A stretch of DNA of 64,000 bases from Glycine soja (lineage: Eukaryota > Streptophyta > Magnoliopsida > Fabales > Fabaceae), in assembly GCF_004193775.1 (NCBI RefSeq), contig NC_041008.1, positions 5,844,731 through 5,908,730 of the forward strand. The letters are read 5' to 3'. Numbering within the stretch: position 1 is the stretch's first letter; every line of letters starts with the position of its first letter. The position numbers and the translations under genes are program-made. The notes beneath the pieces were generated by a model. That model made no database searches. It worked only from the letters and a program-made list of their open reading frames with translations, and was not told the DNA's origin. This document shows, one piece after another, positions 35,085 through 47,899 of the stretch.

Positions 35085-36240
35085 AATAAACAAGAATGTA
35101 TGAACTTTTTCTAAATGCGATACGACAGCGAAACTATGATGATGGATCTGTGGGTTGTGGTGTGATGATTTTTATTTCTTGGATGCCATTTTTGCTTTCT
35201 ATAGATTATATTACTTTCCCCCATGAGTTTCTATTGATTAAGAATTGCTTTGCGTTATTCATGTTCAACAAAATGAAATCACACAAAGGAGATGAGACAT
35301 TTTGGGGGAAATCATAAAAATATCGTGCTCATTAGTGAAAAAAGGAGTTTTTTTAGGGTGAAAAAATAAAGAGTTTATGTAATTAGTGAGAATCTTTTTA
35401 TCTTTTTAACTTAATAAGATTTTTATTATTTTTTAATAGATTAATATTGATATATATTCATTCAAATTTATATTATTCTATTTAATAGTGTAACAAATTT
35501 ATTTAATTTGATGACATTTATATTAATTTACATTGATTATTGAAATATATTCCAACAATAAAAAGGCTATACATGCATGCAGAATGAATACACGGGTAAT
35601 GAATTCAAAAATTTAGTAGATGTGAATTAATAGGATGGAATGTGTTTAAGATGTGTTTGAGTGTGACGCTGGCAATCCTCTTTCTTATGGGAATAAAAGA
35701 AAAATTCTTTGTTAAAGACACAAATATGCATTCAAACTATCTTTTTTATGTTTTTTAAAATCTGAGACGCCTTTGTAATTTTTAACACATGGTTGCTTGA
35801 TCTGGTTATAGTAAATGTATTTTGATTTTTGATTGAACAACTATTTAATATTCTTTTCTCATTAGCTCTTGACGGATCTGTTGGAGAAAAGAGATGTAAT
35901 TGTACCTAATACAAGAAAATAAAGATCAAATTAAGCATGGAGACAGCTGTGTCGTCCGCACTACTTAGAAAGCAAGTGGATTACATCGGTTACAGGAGAA
36001 ACTTTGATGAAGTAGACGAGTGTGTTAATTTCCTTACTTGAGGAACGATGATGGCCACAAAAAGACACGGTTTTCCAATTGCCTATTTTGTCTAATACTG
36101 ACCTTATGGATTTTTTGGTTCTAGAAAATCCATAATGGCAGCCCTTGAATATTCCACTGTGAACATTATTGGAGTGCATATGGACCAGGTTGGCTGGATA
36201 AGAGAACTTTAATCAAAGCAATTGCTGACCAGGTGGGGTG
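35085..36240 (+). pseudogene. CNL broken copy E: 5' flank plus heavily deleted exon 1
   Basis: Positions 35,085-35,930 match the upstream region of copies A and B, including the ATG-TAA element (35,894-35,899). The start codon is at 35,937 (METAVSSALL). At least three internal deletions then join distant parts of exon 1: KQVDYIGYRRNFDEVDECV runs straight into a stub of the PYFRHR region, then DDGHKKTRFSN into the LSNNDLMDF region. The P-loop region is altered to M-D-Q-V-G-W, and similarity stops at about 36,225. Confidence 0.82.
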
Positions 36241-37190
36241 GGCCAGCTTTAAACTATCATTTTTTTCTTTAAAAAAAGTTATGTAGACCTATATGCAAGT
36301 TTCCTTCACTATCAAAAGTTTAGATCAACTTACATGATTATATTCACTGGTTTCAAATTTAAATTTTAAATATATAATTATGTTAAATATTTGAATAAAA
36401 AATGTTATGATACTTGATTAGAATATAATTAATTACCTTTTTAGTAGAAAATACATTTGGCCTAAAAAAACCAACTTTCCTTCTCAGAACCTGGTATGTA
36501 AATGCGTTCGATTTAGGAGCAGAAAAGGTTATAGAGAAGGACATGACTGCCCCAAAAAACACTCAGTATACAATTTTATTCGTAATTTTTTATAACTAAA
36601 AAGAAGAAGAAAAAAACTACTTCTAATGGAGGAGACAACGTGTTTCATAATCTAGATATTTCATCACCAATTAATAATGCAATGAGGACAAAATAACAAT
36701 TGAGACATGCAGAGATGGATCATTCATTTATAAAGTTAAAGAGAAACTATCTTTCATTTATAAAGTTAAAGTGAAAGCATCTTTACACCCGTAAAAGAAA
36801 AAGCGAGGACCACTTCTGTGTTCTGTTCCCCATTATATCAACCTACTTCCCCACTTATTTCGTTTACGTCCTTAGCATGAATAGATTGTTGGGGAAATCG
36901 AGGGGAGTAAAGTTGAAATAAACACCGGGGTGGAAGTCATTAATTAGAATCAGATACTCATTAGGCCATAAGTTCTCACTTAGGTGGATCATGAGTCATG
37001 TTTAAGGAAATTTGATAATATATTTTAACTCAAAAATTAAAGTTTAGATTCATGGGTATAGTCCTTAAGATAAGATTTCATCTCAGAGTTGTAATCCGAT
37101 AATCATTACAAGATATGACAATTGAGATAAGAGGAAATGAAACTTTGTTTATAAAGAACTTATTTGAATAATTTTTTTCATAAATTTTAA
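36240..37190. repeat. Unit flank, second copy of 190-1,130
   Basis: Nearly identical to the stretch after the NB-ARC relic at the window start, which shows that relic and flank were copied together. No gene is seen. Confidence 0.7.
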
Positions 37191-37194
37191 CAGT

Positions 37195-39340
37195 AAAGAT
37201 ATGATTAAGGTTTGAAAAGAAAATCAAAATAATAAAAATATATATATTAAAAGAAAATTTAAAAAATATATTTTATAAGTACTTAACGAATAGGAGTGAT
37301 AAATTATAAACACATAATATTATTAATAATAATAATAACAATAATAATTAGTCAAATTTATTATTAACGTTTGGATATATTTGTCGTATTTTTTATACTT
37401 TCAAGGATTAAATTTTTTATTTTCATCTTTCAAATGCGCATTTGTCAGCGGGGTGAGAAGACGAAAAGTTATAAAAATATTATGATAAATATGCCCTTAT
37501 GTTGGCAATTCAGGTTAACAATCATTTCAGTGACAAATTTGTCCCTTCGTGCCGCGTAGACTATTTTATTAACGGTGGCGGATGAAAGTTAACAGCATGA
37601 TATATTTGTCGCACTTTTTACATTTTTTGGTCTAAATTTTGTATTTTTATCTTTTAATGATGTATTTGTCAGTAAATTACACATTAAAGAACAAAAATAA
37701 CTATTTATCTATTAACAATGTATGAATTTAAAGTTCATGTTTGATTAAATTTACCCGTAAAAACGAGGTGATAATTTGGACGTGCACATAATAATAACAT
37801 CGTATTTACAACTACAATTAGGAGATGTTGGTAGGAGATTTTTTTAAAGTTTTTCAGAGAATCCTAAATTCCTACATTTGATATGTATATTTTAAAAATT
37901 ATTTCTAGAAATCTAATATTCCCATGGATAATTTTTTAATTGAGTTTTTCACGAAACATTTCGATAAAAGAAGATACAAATTTAACTTTTTAAGTTAAAA
38001 AAGAATTTTACGGTGATAAATATAATTAAAAATTTTCATATTACTCTTATTAGATCATTTAATTTGATAAACATTTAAATTTTTGGAATAAAAAAATCAC
38101 ATTAATATTTGATTTCCAAAAATCTTGTATAAATATTTCTAGAGATATTTCTGAAAAACCAAATATTTTTTAATCACATCCTAATCATAATTTTTAAGAT
38201 TTATGATTTCCTGATTAAAAAAAAACCTTTTATACCAAACGCCCCGTTACAATTTCGGAGCAAAGAAATTAAATCCATGTACGAACAAGACATAAGGAAA
38301 AACAGTTCCAGTCCTTAATTAATTAATTAATTAATCAAAGTGCAAGGTTATATAGTTAATTATAAGGGTTGTTTAACTTCAACAAAACTATTTTTTTAAT
38401 TTACGGCAAGAGTAATGTTAGCTATATAAATAGTATACAAAAGTAAAACTTGAATACGCTTTAATGTATTAATATCAACAGTTTCGAGTAAGTTTTACGT
38501 CAACATTATTTTATACGGTTAAAAAGAAATTCATTCTCCACATAATTATAACTTTTCTGTACAAATAACATTTTTCTTTTGACAGAAGCAAGTTTTCATC
38601 AGTGATTCACAGTGCTGGCACATAGTCAATCTGATAAGAGGGACCAAACCTGTATTTTGGCAGTTGTCAGTTGCGAGTCTTGTGACAACTCAAGGATTTA
38701 TAACATTCTTTTGAGTTAAGTTCAGTCATGGCCTCCCATGCGATTTGGTCATGACATGCAAACTTCAGAAAAATAAATTTTGCTAGCCTCTGTTTTAAAT
38801 ATTGACTGCCATAGGACTGTTTTGTACTAGTTTTATGTCTTCTTGTAACTAATAGTTTATATTATTCTGACTAAAACTGGCAGATCGGAAATGTTTTAAG
38901 TGGCATGGGTATTAATATTAACTATATGGATCCATGTTAATCATGCTTTATGTATTGCAACTTAACAAACAAACAAGTCAAATTCTTTTAAGAAGTTCTG
39001 CTGCTTTTTCAATTGGATTAAAAAAATGTCAAACTGCAACTTCAAAATTAATTAATACAATTATCTGCATATTCACTCATATACATGCCTGTTAATATTT
39101 TTTAGTTGTTAATATTTGTTAGTGAAAGAGTTGATCAGTTGTTAATATCTGTTAGTTTGTTGAAGCATCTTGTCATTTGAAGGGAAAGCTATCTGGTCTC
39201 TCAAATATCCAGGGAAATCGTTCATTTTGTATGTTCTACACTAACCTAAGTTTGCCACCTCATCAAAAAATAATTTGATTTGTTACATTGTTCGCGTAAT
39301 TGATTGCAACCCTTTAATATATACTAGTAACCCAAAACTC
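37195..39340. repeat. Duplicated segment X, second copy, with MITE
   Basis: It carries the right half of the Mutator-like element (to about 37,712) and continues as the first copy. At about 37,826-38,250 an imperfect inverted-repeat element is visible (ggagatgttggtaggag against the inverted end ggggcgtttggtataaa). In the first copy this element is cut near 34,500. A tract of ttaattaa repeats lies at 38,317-38,333. Confidence 0.6.
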
Positions 39341-39480
39341 ATTAAAACTGGGCTTCTCAAAAGTCAATCATGTTTCCTTCAAACTTAACATATTTGCCTT
39401 TGTTTCAACTCTCTAATGTAACTATGGAGCAGTAATATAATCAATTTTGTGGGAAACAAAAGCAAGAGATCACAAGTATC

Positions 39481-39579
39481 AATGACCAGTGGCAATCTCT
39501 CAAAGAGCACAGAAGCAACAAGGTTGTCGGAGCTTGTGCTGAATCCTCGCCTGGTAAAGAGAGGCCGAACCAGTGACAT
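39481..39579 (-). pseudogene. Possible mitochondrial ribosomal protein mL46 first-exon fragment
   Basis: The minus strand reads MSLVRPLFTRRGFSTSSDN and then LVASVLFERLPLVI. An arginine-rich presequence followed by V-A-S-V-L-F-E-R-L-P-V-V-I is how plant mL46 (large mitoribosomal subunit) begins. The match stops after 33 residues, and no other exon is nearby. Recognised by eye from a short stretch only. Confidence 0.45.
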
Positions 39580-39619
39580 TTTCATCTTGAATCTATGCAT
39601 ATGAAAAATCATCAGGCAC

Positions 39620-42350
39620 TTCTCAAATGGATTACATTGGTATACAATATGAATCTATGCATATGAATAAAAAACAAAAAAGAAGTACCCAATGAATGCA
39701 ACAGTTAAATCGTCCCAAACTCACCATAATTTTAAAAGCTTTGCAATGCAAAATGAATATGCTTTCATGGATTACATTGAATTCAATGGAACACTGTTTC
39801 ACTTCTCAAATGGACTTGCCGGTTTCCTTTGGATCAGAATCTATCAAATGGGATATTGGATGTGATCTTACAAATTATTTAGAGGTAGAGGGAGAAAACA
39901 TATAAAGCAGAGATAAAACAGAAGCAAATAACGAGATGGGTTATAGGATGCCGTTTTCATGTCACTTAATTTTCTTTCATTTTAAACTGGGATCACGAAA
40001 TTGATTCCATTCAATAATTCTTTGTATTAAACTATTTAGTATTTTAGTAAATGAATTCAATTTAACAAATAATATATTTTAAAATATAAATAAATATTGA
40101 ATGTAAAATAATGTCTCGCTCACAATGTATATTTGCTATTATTTCAAGAGAAATTTACAAATATACAAAATTGAACATGAATTTTTCACAACAAAATAAT
40201 GTTGTTTTAAATACAACAAGATCTTATAGCAATCATATAAGTTATTAAAATTTTAATGTATTTAACATTGGTATACATAATTTTGTTGAGATAATATAAA
40301 AATATTTAATTTTAAATAATTTTTTAATAGTGTGAAAATAAAAGAAACAAAAAAGAAACTAATTTCCTATTATAGTTGAGTGAAATTCATTAAACACACC
40401 ACTATAGAAAAGATATTTAATATCAATTCTAAAAAATATATTACACCGATTCCAAGAAACATAGTATAAGACAATGTAAAATATAAAACAAATTCTATAT
40501 TGGTTATTAAACTGACTTAAAAATTTTCATTTTTATATTAATTTTTTTTATAATCCAATGCAAAAGGGGAGTAGAAACTCACTTTCTACATTAGTCAATA
40601 TCATAACCAATGCCGGATAAAAAAAAAGCCATAAACAATGAAGAAAATGGCATGTATGCAAAACATGATCATTTTCTATATCAGATATGAAAATAACAAT
40701 GTAGACTGCGATTTTTCTAATCGGTTATTGTTAAAAGTGATGTTAATGTATTTTTTTATTTATAAACATATTGTCTATTTTATGTTGATCCCAACATGTA
40801 AATTTATAATATTTAAAAATATAGCCTATTAATGTAGAATGTAACTTTTTAAGATTTATGCTTTTCATCTCTTGCGATCTACATTATGACAGATCAAAGT
40901 TCATGAACTTTTTTTCATTTAGTCTCAAATGTCAAAGCATTAATTAATAATGTAGTAAAAATATTAGTAGTCTAATGATTTATCACACTATCAAAGTGTA
41001 TGACAAGTCAATCACATATATATATATTTTTTTGCAATCCGTATTTTAATTTTTTTTATTTGTCCAAATAATTAATATAACATTTCAAACTTTCACTTAA
41101 TTAGGAAATTAAATATTGATATTTCACCTTGTGAGTAGAAGGCTTAAATCCACATTGAGCTCCTCTAAGAGGGTATTAGGATTTAGGAGCCAAATGAATG
41201 GATTGAAATTTTTATCCAAAATAATATGGTAATGTTTGGTGTATGATAAAAAAAAGAGTAGACACTTTCTCTTTAGACACCATTTTTTGTCGTACACCTT
41301 CATTCATCTTTTTTATGTCTTAATTAGAAATATATTTTAAAGAAGAATAAATAATTATTTTTGTTTATGAATGTGTAAAATATTGATAATTTTATTTTCA
41401 AAAGATGAAAAATTTAATTTTAGTTCCTGAAAATAAAATAAAAACACAATAAATATATTTATCCGTTAATCTTCATCCATTGTTGTTAATGAAAAAGTTT
41501 ATGTTATACATTCCAAAATAAATTTATTACTATTTTACACATACAAAGACAAATTATATTATCTCCTTCTAATTCAATAAAATTATAAATAATAGATATA
41601 ATTGTATAAAGAAAGTAAAATTTACAACCGTACATCACACGGGGTGCCGTACTAGTTTAATAATGCTACGATAAGGTAACAATAATTGAGGTGGGTGACA
41701 ACGTGTTTCATATTTGAGTTGGGTAGTTGGCAACGCGTTTCATAAATTAGTTGGGTAGGTGGCACCATCCAATTCGAAGAACCAAAGGTTTGTTCGTTTA
41801 TTTATGACTTATATTGGTCATTTTTAATTTGTTTAAAATGGTAAGAATTTTCACTCCTACAATGATGGGTGAGTCAAATCGAATGAACATAAAATACCTA
41901 TACATTAACATCTTAACATTTTGGAATGAAATATAATATTAAACTTACTTCGTGACCTATTTAATAGATGTTTTTTATGTTTAATTCCCTCAATTACATA
42001 TCAGGTATAACAAAGTGCATTTGTAGATCCTATTTAAAATACATATATCATACTTTAAGCCACAATTTGTAAGCTCCTTAACAATTTTTTTACAGAACAC
42101 ATGCATACTTCATTATGCAAGTAAATTTTCTTTTCTTCTACCTATTTTATAAGATTTTTTTTGTCGTCAATAAAATGATATTAATAATTAATTAAAATAA
42201 TTTCCTTTTAAATATATAAATTAAATATGTTTATCTAAAAACTAATTAAACTATTTTTAAATCCCATTTTTTTATTTAATCTCTACATTTTATAAAAATG
42301 TTATTTGTAGTTCATCGGAATATATAGATAAATTTTGTCAGCAAAATATT
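39620..42350. other. Intergenic, AT-rich
   Basis: No gene is supported; the 64-69-codon frames at 39,696 and 40,638 have no recognisable features. Positions 41,330-41,540 resemble a degenerate arm of the Mutator-like element. Positions 41,690-41,880 are a diverged relative of 43,370-43,480. Confidence 0.5.
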
Positions 42351-42459
42351 CAGATAATCACTTATTAATGATGCATTGAAGATAAGATGACAATTGATAT
42401 AGTAGGGAATAAACCTTCGTTTATACAGAGCTCGTTTAGATAAAAAAAATTCATAGAAA

Positions 42460-43480
42460 TTTTAAGGAAAAAATAAGAAAAAAAAACTTATCCATAAACA
42501 AAAATTACTATTTAACCTTTTAATTACGGCATTTAAAAAATCATGTTTTAAAGAAAATAATGAGATAACTCTTATAAATTTACTTGTGCATAAATAAATT
42601 GTATCTTATGTAGTTCATTTGATTTTTTTCTTATTTCTTTTATTAAAAATATTTATAAAAAAGATTATTTAAACATGTCAAAATTAAATTTAAGATTTAA
42701 ATATATTTTTAATTTCTGTAAGTTTTTATTTTTTTTTATTTTTTATTCTTGTATGATGTTTTGTTTATTATAAATTTTTATAAATTTAAGTCTTTTAATT
42801 TTAATTCCATTAATTTTGGTCTCCATAATTTTATGTTTATATAGACTGAAATTGAAAAAAAATATACTTATAAAAATTAGGAAGAGGGGACTACTTTTTG
42901 TTTTTTAGTTACTCCAGCGTAGCTGTTATTGCTTGACTTTGACAGACGACCAAACTGGGAAGAAATTATTTGTTGAGGCAAGTGATTTGATATGCATGAG
43001 TATGACAGAGACCTTAATGTTTTGCCTGATTTATTCACTGTTTCAAAGCCAAGTAAATGCAAAGGGGTTCAGTCACCCACCTCACCAACCTTGAATTTAC
43101 TTCAGTCACCCACTACCACCTTAGAACCCACACTTTACATTCCAAACAGTAATGCTTATATTTTGTCATTTGTTTGGTCATGCTCTCAGTATTATCTTTG
43201 CTTCTTTACTCCTTGTTGGTTTTCTACGGAATGGTAGTAAGCCATCCATATCCATATCCTTCAATCATGTTTAGCTTGCTTCTTCCTTAATTAATCTGCT
43301 CTTTTCTCACTTTCAGTTCATTGGGATAGTGACAAGTAATTAAAGACAAGTCACAACTCACTAGTCATCCAATTCCAAGAAGACAGGTTTCTTCCTTTCT
43401 TAATTTATAGCTTATATTGGCTCTTTTTTTTTCATTTATTTAAGATTTGAAGAAATTTCACTCATAAAGATGGATATATA
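42460..43480. other. Intergenic unit 2 flank
   Basis: Positions 42,690-42,870 contain a partial MITE-like arm (taaatatatttttaatttc). Positions 43,170-43,480 correspond to 1,360-1,730 in unit 1. The frames at 42,877-43,237 show no family features. Confidence 0.45.
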
Positions 43481-43484
43481 AAGT

Positions 43485-43755
43485 GCACGGTCAAATCTTT
43501 CAACTCTCGTGACTAATGTTATCAAAAAGTAATATATTATAATTTAAGCCACACTTTAATTTGTAGCTCTTTAACAAAACTTTGACAAAATGCATTTCAT
43601 TCAAACTACAAAGCAGCAGCTTCAAAACGAGGGAAGTATTCATAAAGGAGAATATGGACAGGCAAATATAAAGAAGAAAAGAAATGGGAAAATAGAGTAC
43701 TTTGGTAAAGAACAGGAGATTTCCTCATTCTTAGTTTGTCTCACAACAAAGGTAA
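43485..43755 (+). promoter_or_regulatory. Candidate 5' non-coding exon or promoter block, unit 2 copy
   Basis: It matches 1,735-2,045 and ends in the good donor-like caacaaag|gtaaga at 43,751. Its placement 5 kb before copy B would imply a very long leader intron. A 78-codon frame across it is not conserved in the sister copies. Confidence 0.3.
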
Positions 43756-43877
43756 GATCCTTAATATCCTTATCGGTTAATTGCGCAGTGTCGCCCCGTG
43801 TTTTAATTTATCTATTGTTGAAATGAATGCTTGTAAATAAATATATTTGCATGATACCAATATGTTTGTTCCTAGCA

Positions 43878-44662
43878 TTTTTTTTAATTATCAATTTAAT
43901 ACCCAAAATATATTAAAAGATTTAATTTGATTTCCATTTTAAAAAAAAAATTAATTTAATTTACAAATTATTTAAAAACAGACCCATATAATCTTTTTCG
44001 TCCAATTAAGTTATCGTTAGAATAACAAATTCAAACAATTTTTGTATACAAATAGTGACAACTACTATATTTATTATTAGTTTTAAAAAATAAAATGATT
44101 TTCATTCTTTTTTTTCTTCTTCTTCTTCACTTTCGGTTCTATTAATCCTCAAAAGGGTTTCACAAAGTGCTGTTTAGGTGGATTAGATCTTGGCTTGTGG
44201 GTGGGTTAAGGTGGTGATGATGGAGTTGGAGCAGTGACGTTGGGGGCCCGAGTGGTGGCGTAGCGGTGTAGTGGTTGTGCAGTGTTACTATTTGGGTGGG
44301 TTAGATATGGACTTGTGGATGTTGTTTGGGTGACTTAAGATTCTGATGATGGAGTTGGTGTTGCAGGTAAAGGGTGGCATGGCATTGTGGTTGTGGTGGC
44401 CAAAGTGAAGAAGAAGAAACGATAATCGTTTTATTTTTAAAAATAATAATAAATATAATGGTGGTTAAAAATTATCATTGTTCATAATCGAAAGCCGCTG
44501 AAATGTGTTATCTTAACGACATCAACTCAATTGGACCAAAATAATCAAATTGATCAGTTTTAAAATAATTTAGGATTAAATTAAACATCTTAAAGATTTG
44601 GAAATCAAATTAAATCTTTTAACATAATTTGGTAATAATTAAACTTTCTTTTTTTAAGGATA
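43878..44662. mobile_element. Foldback/Mutator-like insertion with empty site in unit 1
   Basis: Long inverted arms of about 270 nt each (left from ttaattatcaatttaa, with taaaagatttaatttgattt and cttcttcttcttcactttcg; right is the inverse) enclose a G-rich core of about 250 nt at 44,150-44,400. It is flanked by ttcctagca (43,869-43,877) and ttcctagct (44,663-44,671). The matching unit 1 site (2,139-2,147) has one ttcctagct and no insertion. No transposase is encoded. Confidence 0.75.
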
Positions 44663-45219
44663 TTCCTAGCTTTTGAATTAGTAGTGATGTATATTTTCAT
44701 TATTTAACTATATGCTTTATTAACAAAAGCAATTGCCTCCCAAGTTACGTCTTGTTAGAATTCATCATTTTGTCGGTGTTCTGGGGAACAAAAGCAAAAT
44801 TCTTTGCTACGGACCAAAATATACATTCAAACTTGGTATCTTTATTTATGTTTATTCAAATTTAACATTCATTTATAATTTTAAACACATGGTTTCTTGA
44901 TATGGTTTTAGTAAATGCACTTTGATCGAGTTATTGTGCCAAATCTGGTAGGAGGTGTCTCGTGAGCGTTGTGTTTGACCAACCAGTCAACACAACTGTT
45001 CCCTTCTCTAAGAGTATAGTTGGAAAAAAAAATACTTAAGCCTGACTTATCCATTTTGAGCGACCTTGTGTTACAATTGTATTGTGATCATCAACATATA
45101 TGTTAGAAATCATTTGGATAAATTATTTTTATTATTTAAATAAATTATTTTTTAGTGTCTTGGTTTTGTAATTGTATTATGATCATCAAAATATATTTAA
45201 AAATAATCTTGAATGAACG

Positions 45220-47510
45220 GATTATTGAATTGAATACACCTTGAGTCCAAAGAATAAGAAACTCTTCAAAGCTCTAACAATGATGATCAACCAATGATCT
45301 TGGATGCATGATACTTAAAGCATGTTAATCTCTCATGAAAAATATGTATAACCTCTTGTTGACTCTTTATAGAAGTGAAAGATAACATTCGTAAAAGAGT
45401 TACACAAGAAAAAGAATAAGAGTGAGTATTTATATATTTAACTAAAAAAAATAGATTTAACATATTATCAAAATTTGCAATAGATTATTTCAATCAAAAT
45501 AACCTTGTTTTACATTTTCAAAAACAGGTTATTGATCACAAATTAATAACCAATTATCTCAATCGACAAAGAGCAATCTTAACTTAGAAACAATATAATC
45601 AATAATGATAATTGATTATATTGATACACATAGTTTCCTTTTTTCTTAAAACACACATTTTAATTGATTACATAATGTGATAATTGATTATCCAATGGGA
45701 CCGAACTAAATTTCAACAAACAAAAGTCTTCGAACTTGTTCTAACACATTACATCCGAGACTTATGGATCAAGTGCACGATCAAATCTTTCAACTCTCAT
45801 GACTAATGTTATAAAAAAATAATATATTATAATTTAAGCCACACTTTAATTTGTAGCTCTTTAACAAAACTTTGACAAAATGCATTTCATTCAAACTACA
45901 AAGCAGCAGCTTCAAAACGAGGGAAGTATTCATAAAGGAGAATACAGAGAGGCAAATATAAAGAAGAAAAGAAATGGGAAAATAGAGTACTTGCTGAAGA
46001 ACAGGAGCTTTCCTCATTCTTAGTTTGTCTCACAACAAAGGTAAGATCCTTAATATCCTTATCGTTTACTTGCGTCCCGTGTTTTAATTTATCAAATGGG
46101 ACCTAACTAAATTTCAACAAACAAAAATTTTTGAATTTATTCTAACACATTGTAATAAATTACATATACTTGTAATCAATTACCTTAAGCAAAACATAAC
46201 TTACATCAGAGACTTATGGATCAAGCAAATTAAGAAACATAAATGATTATCCCTAAATTTGTAGAAGATAAGAAAACTAATCTAAAGCACACAAGCCTAG
46301 CTAACACAAACAATATAATGCCACACATATGGTAAATGTGTTTTGAGTGTAAAATATCAAAATCAAAACTAAAATTGAGATAAAAGAGGCTTCAATCTTT
46401 TTTTTTAATCATAACCCTTTAATTCATCATAGAAAAGACAGACACACAAACAAACAAAATCGTCTAAATTAACATTTTATCATCAAAATTATATATAAAC
46501 AGCACTTATGTTAGCAATTTAATTTTTTTATTAAATGTGATTAGCTTGTAGCATTAAATTAAATTACGTCGAACTACTATTACAAAGTTAAATAATCAAT
46601 CTAATGATTAGAAAGCTTCAGGTGAACTTTATTATATATAGAGAGAGAGGAGAGATACTATTTAACGTTATATATTATTATTTCTCATGAAATATATATT
46701 AGAGTAACTAATGTAGAAAATGAACATAAGTAGTGATAGAAAATTTAACATTACTACTTAAAATTAAAATGATCTAAATAAACATTTAATTATTATAATT
46801 GTATATTATATAACGTTTTATTACTTAATATGAAAATTATCAAAATTATTTTTTTGATTATCAAATTGTACACTACCTCCGTAAAAGAAATAAAGATAAT
46901 ATTAAATAAGATTATGGTAAGCAACATAATTTTGCATTAAATAAAATCGTTAAAAATATGTATAATCATTGATTATTATGAAGCTGAGGTTTCGATAATC
47001 CACAAACTTTTATTCAAGTATCTCTTACTATTTTTTTAATAAAAAAGTAACATTTACCATAAACTAGATTTTAAATCCATGCATTGCAAAAATTTCTTTA
47101 AAAAATATTTTTTTATATTTTACTTAATACTTTTTAAAATATATTTATCAATAAATTAATATTTTTTAAAATATTTATATTAAATTTGAGGAAGAAGATT
47201 ATCTATATTCTTAGTTAAGTTCATTTATAAATGTTTTAAATGTGTTTATTGTAAAAAAGGTATATCTTTAGAATTTTTTAATAGTGTAATTTTATTAATT
47301 AAGTATGGTTGTTAATTATGTTAAAATATTTTTTTTTCAAAAAAAAAAATGTTTGTAATTTCGGAAAAAGAAAAACGAATTGGTTTTTTTATATAGAATC
47401 CTCGTATGGATAATACATACATTTTTTCTATTGTTACATTTGAAATGTTAGATTAGTGTTCCAGTCATATGGTATATTGCCTGAAACGTAGGTTTAGTGG
47501 TTCTAGAATC
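45220..47510. other. Intergenic block shared with 3,000-5,740
   Basis: It contains atcgatta-type near-palindromes (45,460-45,720 and 46,140-46,200) and, inserted among them, a third copy of the candidate 5' exon block at 45,770-46,085. The bases gacttatggatcaag occur on both sides of the insertion (45,762-45,776 and 46,210-46,224). No gene is seen. Confidence 0.55.
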
Positions 47511-47514
47511 ATTT

Positions 47515-47632
47515 GCAATTGTAACCCCTCCAAAACTTCCCATAATTCAGCCACAAAGGTTGTTCCTCTACCAATCCTCTTTGAAAAACCAGAAATCCAA
47601 TTGCCATCAGTGTCTTGAATCAACCCCCGACA
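47515..47632 (-). mobile_element. LINE-type RNase H remnant, unit 2
   Basis: The minus strand reads G-L-I-Q-D, then TDGNWISGFSKRIGRGTTF, then V-A-E-L-W-E-V-L-E-G-L-Q-L. This is the hallmark segment of the RVT_3/RNase H-like domain found at the end of plant LINE reverse transcriptases. Flanking frames are broken, and no reverse transcriptase core is visible. Confidence 0.7.
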
Positions 47633-47899
47633 AAGGCTCTGAATTTTTGAACAGTTTCAACAACAGGGTCTATGACAGAACATTCAAGCATATCACACAG
47701 ATATGGAGAAGGAGTCTATGGATAGAAAGGGGTGAATTACATATAACTCTGAAGAGAACCTATGAATGCGTCGCTTAGCTAGCTAGTTATAATTCTCAAG
47801 GTTTGCTTGCTGGGCTAGCTCAATCTCTAACTTATCCAGCTGCTGCCATTCTACATTTTGCCAAATTCACAAATCTAAGCTGCCAATGACATTAATTAA

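Noticed and set aside
42877..43237. Opposing frames of 61 and 81 codons
   Set aside because: No recognisable motif or codon signal; probably chance frames in slightly less AT-rich DNA.
44150..44400. G-rich core of the foldback element as a possible gene
   Set aside because: Glycine/valine/tryptophan-type readings with no conserved domain in any frame; treated as element core.
45790..46017. 75-codon minus-strand hydrophobic frame
   Set aside because: It lies in the triplicated 5' block and is not kept open in the other two copies.
47497..47778. 93-codon plus-strand frame
   Set aside because: It is antisense to the LINE RNase H remnant, which explains the open reading.
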